Shown here: positions 46,770 through 55,000 of the stretch, in pieces | Numbering within the stretch: the first letter of the stretch is position 1 | Layout of the letters: every line of letters starts with the position of its first letter | Source: Anaeromyces robustus | Taxonomy: Eukaryota > Neocallimastigomycota > Neocallimastigomycetes > Neocallimastigales > Neocallimastigaceae | Length of the DNA stretch: 55,000 bases | Direction: 5' to 3' | Assembly: GCA_002104895.1 (NCBI GenBank) | Contig: MCFG01000065.1 | Coordinates: forward strand, 1-55,000 | Notes under the pieces: generated by a model | The model's input: the letters and a program-made list of their open reading frames with translations, nothing else | Told to the model about the DNA's origin: nothing | Databases searched by the model: none | Position numbers and translations under genes: made by a program

Positions 46770-48572
46770 ATGATAACTGATAATACAATTATAGATATAA
46801 CTCAAAATAATAACAATATATCAAAAAATAAAATAATACATAAAAAAAAAAATAAATATGATATTAAAGAAATTTATAAATTAAATAATAATAAACTACA
46901 AATTGATTATATTAATCAATTTAATGACGATGTTATATCATCTTTCCAATTTCGATCCAACTCAGAAATGTTTAATCAATTATTATCTGAAAACAATAAC
47001 AATAACAATAATACCAATAATAATAATAACAATAATAATAATAGTAATCATAATAATAATGCAAATACTTCAAATAGCGATACTAATGATTTTTCTAAAC
47101 AAGAAAATACAATTAGTAAATGTGATTTAATTAATAATATTAATAATTTTGGAATACTTGATAATATGTTAAGTTCATGGGGAAATAACGATGAAAAAGA
47201 ATTAGTTTCCTTGTATAAAGATAACAAAAATTCCACATATTTTTATTTTTCAAGTATGCCAAGTGATACAAGTTTATTTTTGCCTTCCTTTTTTACATTA
47301 TCATCAAAGAAAAAACCTACATATATTCAAAAACAAATTAATAAATTAAAACAGAGAACGAAAATTAATTCTTCTAATTCTCATTTAACTAAAAAAAATA
47401 AAAAAAATAATTCTATTAATAGTTCAAATTCTTCATTAAATAATAGTCAATTAAATATAATGGAAAAAAATGGAAATGATAATAAAAAAAATCAAGTAAT
47501 TTATAAAAAAAAATAATTATATTTTATTATTGATATTAATTTTATAAATAATTATATAAAATACTTCTAGGATAGCAAAAAAAAAATTATTAATTCTTAT
47601 ATATCTAATTTATATTTTAAATATATATATTTATTATACAATAAAATAATTATAAAATTATTAAAAATAACAACATATGTATGATATATTATGATATATA
47701 ATCATTAATAAAAGAAAACACAGTCTAGTAGTTCTCTATTAACATCAAATAATTCTCAAACAAGCATCCAACAAATTAACGATAATAAATTAATAAAAAA
47801 TAATTTGAAAAATTTTAAAAATAATAATATTAAAAAGAACCAAAGCAACCTTATGAAACCTGATTCGGGAAATTTAAATAAGAGCAATAAGAATAATTCT
47901 AATTTAACGTTTTCCGAAAAAAATATTAAAAATGTATCTAATAAAAAATAAATATATATTAATAATAATTTATTTATTTAATTATTAAAAGATAAATTAC
48001 TTTTTTTTTTACTTTTTTCTACTTTTTTCTACTCTTTTTTACATAATGCTATAGAATAACAACATTAAAAATAAATCCTCGGATATAGGTAAGGGAAATC
48101 AATATATATATATATATATAATGAATTTAACGATAATTATAAACTAACACATTTTTTTAACTTATTTGTTTAAAGGTAAAAACAAAGTAAAGGTGAATGA
48201 TAAAAAAACGATAAAAACGATTAAGAATAGTATAAATTCTAGTTCTTCAAGTTCACTAGAATCACTTATATCACTTGATAAATTATCAAATAAAACACAA
48301 ACTTCTTTACCACCATTAACAAGTAGTAGTTTTTCATGTATAGATTTAACGTTAGACAAAAAAGGTAATATATATACATAATATTAAAAATAAAAAATAA
48401 TTATGATAAAAGTAGTAATACCAATAATACACAATTAATAATTATTATTATAATCATAATAAATATAGGAAATGAATATGGAAAAATTAATGACACTACT
48501 TTTTCTAAATTAAATGGAATACAAAGGAATATAGGTTCAACATTACTACGGCCTATTCCTCAGCATCATTAA
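46770..48572 (+). CDS. Unrecognised Asn/Lys/Ser-rich protein
   Basis: Five exons, 46770-47495, 47715-47933, 48055-48088, 48176-48364 and 48469-48572, give 423 residues with every junction in phase. I do not recognise the family. The first exon has a basic N-terminus (IIHKKKNKYDIKEIYKL), a poly-Asn run, and a less biased block (NFGILDNMLSSWGNNDEKEL, YFYFSSMPSDTSLFLPS) that may be the conserved core. A basic linker follows (IQKQINKLKQRTK). The later exons are Ser/Asn/Lys-rich and end in STLLRPIPQHH. No signal peptide or membrane helix is evident. The low-complexity composition makes homology judgement by eye unreliable. Confidence 0.65.
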
Positions 48573-49203
48573 CGATATTTTTATATAAAATAAAAAAATT
48601 TTTTATATAAATTATTTTTTTATTAATAAATAATTATAAAGGTCAACAAAAAAAAAACATTTATAAAAACTTATATTCAATTTTTAATGTTTCAGTTTTA
48701 TCAATAAATAAAATATTATTTTATAAATTTTTTTAATATGAATAAAAATAAAAAGAATTAAATTAAATTAATTAATGGTAAATACAAATATATTCATAAT
48801 ATATTATAATAAATTATACAAATTTTTTTACATTTTTCTATTTGTGGAAAAGTACTTTTTTTTTTCTTAATAATTATTTATTTGATAGTATGATAAAATA
48901 TATTCCATATTTATAAGTTTAATTATTATTATTATTATTAAAGTTTGATAAATAAAATTTTTAGTTTTTTTTTTTTTTTTTATTCATTAAAATCGTACAT
49001 TTAATCCTAGTTAAGTATTATTATCAGTATACACACATATGTTTAATTTTTAATTTTTGTTCTCTTATTTTTTCAATCTACTTTAAATTTCATTATTTTT
49101 TTTCTCTTTTGAAAAGAAAAAAAAAAAAGAAAAAAATATCTTAATATTATAATTATTTCATATAAGTTATATAATAATAATAATTAAATAATAAATTTAA
49201 AAA
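48573..49203. other. Intergenic region upstream of ASCC3-like gene
   Basis: AT-rich. It includes a poly-T run near 48967-48981 and a near-palindromic TTTCTCTTTTGAAAAGAAA at about 49100-49125, roughly 90 bp upstream of the next ATG. No ORF is seen. Confidence 0.55.
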
Positions 49204-50421
49204 ATGTTAAGATTTACTGATCTTTTAAGACAAGAATTATCAGGTCAATCAAACCTTATTTCTAAAAAAAAAATAAAAGGGAAAAGTAAAATTATAGAGA
49301 ATGAATCAAGTATTCTTGAAACTGAATTTGAAAACGTTGAATTATTAAAAAAATTAGGAAAATTAGTAAATTATTGGAAACAAAATGTTATAACTTCAAA
49401 TAAAGAAAACAAGACACCTATGTAATATAATAATTAAATTATATTAATTTATTCAAAATTTAATATAAATGTATTAATATATATTATTTTTTATATAATT
49501 AAAAACTTTCAAATTCTTTTTTTTTTTTTATTATTATTAATAAAAAATGTATTCAAATAATTATTTTATCAGCAAATTAAATGGTATAAATATTTTAATT
49601 TAATATTTATTTATATCATTTTAGAATAAAATAATTTAATATTAATATTTTTATTATATTACTAATAGAAAATGAAAAAATTTATGGTCAAAAAATAAAA
49701 TTTAATGTTCCATTCAATGACTATTTAACTCCAAAAGTTAATAATGATATTAATAAGGATTATTTTTCAGATAATGATAGCGATAATATAAGAAAATTTA
49801 ACATCGAATGGCTTGAAAAGTATTGTTTAATTATTATTAATTTTAATATACATTTTAAAATATTTATTAATTAAATCAAATCTTTTATAAAAGTAAATGT
49901 CAAGAGCATGTAGAAATGCAAATTAATGAAGGAGCAGAAGTATTATTTTCACCGAAAGAATTATGTCAAGAAATTATCGGATTATTAACTAATGAATCAA
50001 CTGGTAAAAATAAATATATTAATGAAAAATTTATAAGTACCATTGACTTACTTTAAAATATTAAAAAATTAAAATTTTTAAATAGAACAACTTGAAAATA
50101 GTTTAGTTGACTTACTTGGATTTGGAAATTTTGAACTAATTTCTTCATTGATTCAAAATAAAAAAAAAATTGTAACTATGAAAATATAATATAAATAAAT
50201 ATTTAATAATTAATATATTATAAATTAATTATTAATAAATAATACTTTAGCTAGATACAATAAATGAAAATTATAATAATAAACCTAAATATGGAACTCA
50301 ATTTACAGTAACAACTGAAGAAGAAATACAAAGACAAAAAAAACATAGAAAACATAATAAACATCATACCAATACTACAGGTATTTAATTATTATTATAA
50401 TATTCTATATTCTATATTCTA

Positions 50422-50465
<44 letters not shown>

Positions 50466-50481
50466 AATTATTATTATTATA

Positions 50482-50543
<62 letters not shown>

Positions 50544-53500
50544 CAAACCTTATTTAACAATTTCCATAAATATAGATGATTCAGATTTAAAAGAATTTAC
50601 AAGTGAAAATTTAAAGAAAAACTGGGAAAATGACTTTCAAAAAAAAAATATATTATTGGAACAAGGATATGAAGTAATTTAATTATTGTTTTTAGTTATA
50701 TTTAAACATATTAATATACATTATTGATAATTTTAATCAATTATATATAATTCATTAATTATTCAAATTTTTTTATATATTATTAATACAGTATGAAGAA
50801 CCTCAATATCCAAATGTATATAGTGCAAAATCAAATAAAAAACCAATCTTTTCATCATTTGGTAATCAATATGTACTTCCAAAAGGAACAATAAGAAATG
50901 ACGATAGAGATTATGAAGAAATTATAATTCCTTATGTACAACCAGCACCTGTAAGGCATGATGAAAAGCTAATAGAAATATCGTCATTAGATGAGTTTTC
51001 CCAAAAAGCTTTTCGAGGTATTGAAAGATTAAATAGAGTTCAATCTATTGTTTTTCCAATAGCTTTTCATACAAATGAAAATATGTTAGTTTCAGCTCCA
51101 ACTGGTGCAGGTAAAACAAATATTGCTATGCTTGCAGTAGTTAATACTATTTTAAAGTACTATGATCCAGAAACAAAATATTTAGATAAAAATCAATTTA
51201 AAATTATTTACGTTGCACCAATGAAAGCATTGGCCGCTGAAATTGTTAGAAAATTCTCTGAAAGATTAGGTGACCTTGGTGTTAGCGTAAAAGAATATAC
51301 TGGTGATATGCAATTAACCAAATCGGAAATTGCTGAAACACAAATGATTGTTACCACACCAGAAAAATGGGATGTTGTAACAAGAAAAAGTACTGGTGAT
51401 ACAGAATTAGTACAAAAAGTTAGACTTTTAATTATTGATGAAGTACACCTATTACATGATGATCGTGGTTCTGTAATTGAAAGTATAGTAGCTAGAACGC
51501 AACGTCAAGTTGAAATGACTCAATCTATGATTAGAATTGTAGGTTTATCAGCTACTTTACCAAATTATGTAGATGTTGCAGAATTTTTAAAGGTTAATTT
51601 ATATCGAGGTATGTTTTACTTTGATGATGGTTTTAGACCAATCCCATTAAGTCAAACATTTATTGGAGTAAAAGGTAATCCAAATTCAAATGCAGTTAGA
51701 ACTAAAATGGATAATATTTGTTTTGAAAAAGTTATTGAATTAGTAAAACAAGATAAGCAAGTAATGATATTTGTACATTCTAGAAAAGAAACTGTAAAAA
51801 CAGCTCAAAAATTAAGAGAGTATGCTACAAATGAAGGATATATGAACTTATTTGATATGAAAGATTCAGATGAACATTTTGCATGTCTTAAAGAAGTACA
51901 TAAATCAAGAAATAATGAATTAAAAGATTTATTTGCTTCTGGTTTAGCATTCCATAATGCAGGTATGCTTCGTTCAGATAGAAATTTAGTAGAAAAAGTA
52001 TTTACAAAAGGTGCTGTCAAAGTTTTAGTATGTACAGCAACATTAGCTTGGGGTGTTAATTTACCAGCTTATGCTGTTATTATTAAAGGTACTAGAGTTT
52101 ATGGTGTTCAGAATGGTGGCTCTGCCTCTGAAGATAATAGTGCATTTTTCGATTTATCAATTCTCGATGTACTTCAAATTTTTGGTAGAGCTGGACGTCC
52201 ACAATTTGAAGATCATGGTGAAGGTTATATTTTAACTACACATGATAAACTTTCTCATTATATTCAAGCTATAACCCAAAGTCAACCTATTGAATCAAGA
52301 TTTGGTTATAATTTAGTAGATAATTTAAATGCAGAGATTACTTTAGGTACTGTAACTAATATTCAAGAAGCTGTTTCCTGGCTTAGTTATACGTTTTATT
52401 ATATTCGTTTAAGTAAAAATCCATTAAAGTATGGTTTACTACCCAAAGATCTTAATGAACCCGATTTCCTTATAAAACATTTAACTGATATTGTTCGTTT
52501 AGCTGCAAAACGTTTACATCAACTTCAAATGATTATTTTTGCAAGTAATACCGAACAAGGTTATCTTACTTCCAAAGATTTAGGTAGAATTGCAAGTTTG
52601 TATTATATTAATAATGAAACAATTGAAGTTATTAATGAAAAAATGAAAAAGGTAATGACTGAAGCAGATATTATTGGTATGATTTGTCATAGCAAAGAAT
52701 TTGAAAATGTTAAGCTTAGAGAAGAAGAATTAACAGAATTGGAAAAATTAGAAAAATATGCTTGTATATGTGATGTTGAAGGTGGTGTAAATAATTATTA
52801 TGGTAAAGTTAATATTTTACTTCAAACCTATATATCTCGTGAAAATATCAAAGATTTTGCCTTAATTTCCGATAGTGCCTACGTAGCACAACATTCAGCA
52901 AGAATTGCAAGAGCATTTTTCGAAATTGCAATGAATCGTAATTGGGGACCAGTAGCAGCAAAATTATTAACTATTTGTAAATCTGTTGAAAAAAGAATGT
53001 GGCCATTTGAACATCCTTTAACACAATTCGATTTACCTAATACCATTATTCAAAAATTAAATTCACTTAGTAATATTTATTCTGTTGAAACTATAAGAGA
53101 TATGGAACCTCTTGAAATTGGTGAATTAGTTCATCATATTCGTATGGGTGATACCATTTTAAGATGTGCTGAACAATTCCCATTATTATTAATTGATCCA
53201 GTAGTAGCACCAATTACTCGTAATGTTATGCGTGTTAAACTTCATATAACTCCAAACTTTATATGGAATGATCGTATTCACGGAAGCATTGAAGTCTTTT
53301 GGATTTGGGTACAAGATCCAGAAAACGTAGAAATTCTTCATTCTGAACAATTAATTGTTAGTAAAAAGAAAATAAATGAAATGCAAACATTAGAATTTGT
53401 TATTCCTATCCCAACATCTGATGAAACAGTAGATCATTTACCAACTCAAATTTATGTTCATGCCATTAATGATCGTTGGATGGGATCTGAATCTGTTTAT

Positions 53501-55000
53501 CCTATTTCATTTAAAAACTTCATTTTACCAGGTATGAATCGTACACCTAATACTAATTTATTAAATCTTCAACCTTTGCCAGTATCTGCTCTTCATGATG
53601 ATGTATTAGAAGAAATTTGTAGAAAACGTTTTGATTATTTTAATGCTATTCAAACACAAATTTTCCATACAGTTTATTGGACAAATAATAATATTTTAGT
53701 AGGTGCACCAACAGGTTCTGGTAAAACTGTTATTGCTGAATTAGCCATGTGGGCTAGTTTTAGAGATAAACCTAAAGGTAAAGTTGTTTATATTGCACCA
53801 TTAAAGGCCTTAGTTCGTGAACGTGTAATTGATTGGAATAAACGTTTAACAGGTTTAATGAAAAGAAATTTGGTAGAATTAACTGGTGATGTTACACCTG
53901 ATTTAAAAACCATTCGTGATGCTGATATTATTATTACTACTCCGGAAAAATGGGATGGTGTAAGTCGTTCTTGGAAAACAAGAAAATATGTAAAAGATGT
54001 TGCTTTAGTAATTATTGATGAAATTCATTTATTAGGAAGTGATAGAGGCCCAATTTTGGAAGTTATTGTTTCACGTATGAACTATATTGCTTCCAATACA
54101 GATAATCAAATACGTATTGTTGGTCTTAGTACGGCTTTAGCTAATTCAAGTGATTTAGCTGATTGGCTAGGTATTAGTAATCTTGGTCTTTTTAACTTTA
54201 GGCATTCTGTTCGTCCAGTACCTTTAGAAATTCATATTGATGGTTTTCCAGGTAAACATTATTGTCCTAGAATGCAAACTATGAATAAGCCAACATATAA
54301 AGCTATTATTACTTATTCTCCAACAAAACCGACAATTGTTTTTGTTTCCTCACGTCGTCAAACTCGTTTAACAGCTCAAGATATTATTTCATTATGTGCT
54401 GCTGATGGTAATCCAAGAAGATTCCTTCATATGCCAGATGAAGAAATAGAAATGATTCTTAAAACTATACAAGATCCAAGTCTTCAATATGCTCTTACTT
54501 ATGGTATTGGTCTTCACCATGCTGGTTTAGTGGACAGTGATCGTGCTATAGTAGAGGAACTTTTTGTTAATGAAAAAATTCAAGTTTTAGTAGCTACTTC
54601 TACTTTAGCATGGGGTATTAATTCACCAGCTCATTTAGTAGTTGTAAAAGGTACTGAATTCTATGATAAGAAAACTAATACTTATGTAGATTTCCCAATT
54701 ACAGATGTTCTTCAAATGATGGGTCGTGCTGGTCGTCCACAATTTGATGATACAGGTATAGCGCAAATTATGGTACAAGATATTAAAAAGGATTTCTATC
54801 GTAAATTCTTACATGAACCTTTCCCAGTAGAATCTGCTTTACATAAATTCCTTCATGATCACATGAATGCTGAAATTGTATCGGGTACTATTACATCAAA
54901 GCAAGATGCTATAGATTATTTAACTTGGACTTACTTCTATCGTAGAATTCAGATTAATCCTACTTATTATGGGTTGGAAGATAGTTCACCAGAAGCTCTA
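49204..55000 (+). CDS. SLH1: ASCC3/Slh1-type tandem Ski2-like RNA helicase (partial)
   Basis: Eight exons are seen: 49204-49421, 49573-49583 (11 nt), 49669-49819, 49894-50003, 50086-50171, 50251-50380, 50576-50673 and 50792 to the window end. They give 1671 residues and the gene is still open at 55000. The N-terminus (MLRFTDLLRQ) precedes two helicase cassettes. Cassette 1 has SAPTGAGKT (from residue 369), DEVHLLHDDRG, SATLPN and QIFGRAGRPQFE, then a winged-helix/Sec63-like part. Cassette 2 has GAPTGSGKT, DEIHLLGSDRG, GLSTALANSSDLADWLG and QMMGRAGRPQFD. Both Walker A Lys and DExH boxes are intact. The sequence resembles ASCC3/Slh1 rather than Brr2 (DEVHLLHDDRG, LTTHDKLSHY, NPTYYGLED). In the family it splits collided ribosomes in the RQT/ASC-1 quality-control complex. 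The C-terminal Sec63 domain lies beyond the window. Confidence 0.92.
50421..50538. repeat. (ATT)n microsatellite in ASCC3-like intron 6
   Basis: ATT triplets with TTAATTATTA interruptions fill most of the 195-bp intron 50381-50575. Confidence 0.9.

Overview
The window is an extremely AT-rich eukaryotic sequence. Intergenic DNA and introns are dominated by A/T homopolymers and (AAT)n, (AAAT)n and (TTTTA)n repeats. Genes carry many short introns with GTAAAT/GTAATT/GTAAGT/GTATGT donors and short TAG/AAG/CAG acceptors, and proteins are full of Asn, Ser and Lys runs. The large secreted protein at 3.5-11.3 kb has the repeated GYY...C...C pattern known from scaffoldins of anaerobic gut fungi (Neocallimastigomycota; Piromyces, Neocallimastix and relatives). 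I infer a nuclear contig from such a fungus. No tRNA, rRNA or CRISPR array was seen.

Layout: (1) 0.5-2.0 kb, + strand, MAK11/PAK1IP1-like WD40 ribosome-biogenesis protein. (2) 2.76-2.99 kb, a perfect 94-bp inverted repeat resembling a MITE. (3) 3.5-11.3 kb, - strand, scaffoldin-type repeats. On my reading they are spliced in frame to an upstream secreted transglutaminase-like domain, giving one predicted protein of 2513 residues. (4) 15.2-18.2 kb, +, six-exon unrecognised coiled-coil/Ser-Asn-rich protein. (5) 19.8-21.8 kb, -, FCF1/UTP24 PIN nuclease. (6) 22.5-25.0 kb, +, eleven-exon NAD kinase with an organelle-type N-terminus. (7) 26.04-26.34 kb, an unexplained GC-rich island. (8) 26.9-28.8 kb, -, SGT2/SGTA co-chaperone. 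(9) 29.8-30.9 kb, +, unrecognised, possibly membrane-associated protein. (10) 31.8-34.9 kb, -, GLE1 mRNA-export factor. (11) 35.4-39.1 kb, +, ubiquitin-like/AN1 zinc-finger (ZFAND4-like) protein. (12) 39.9-45.0 kb, -, VPS54 GARP subunit. (13) 46.8-48.6 kb, +, unrecognised Asn/Lys-rich protein. (14) 49.2 kb to the window end, +, ASCC3/Slh1-type tandem Ski2-like helicase, cut by the window edge.

The genes are mostly unrelated housekeeping functions (ribosome biogenesis, NADP supply, tail-anchored protein targeting, mRNA export, vesicle tethering, ribosome quality control), so the order does not suggest a pathway cluster. The first eleven genes alternate strictly between strands. All spliced models were assembled by hand from splice signals, reading phase and protein-family similarity remembered without database searches. 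Every model closes in phase, but no transcript evidence was available. Several starts given by a plain ORF scan (TTG/GTG) were replaced by ATG or by splicing into an upstream exon.
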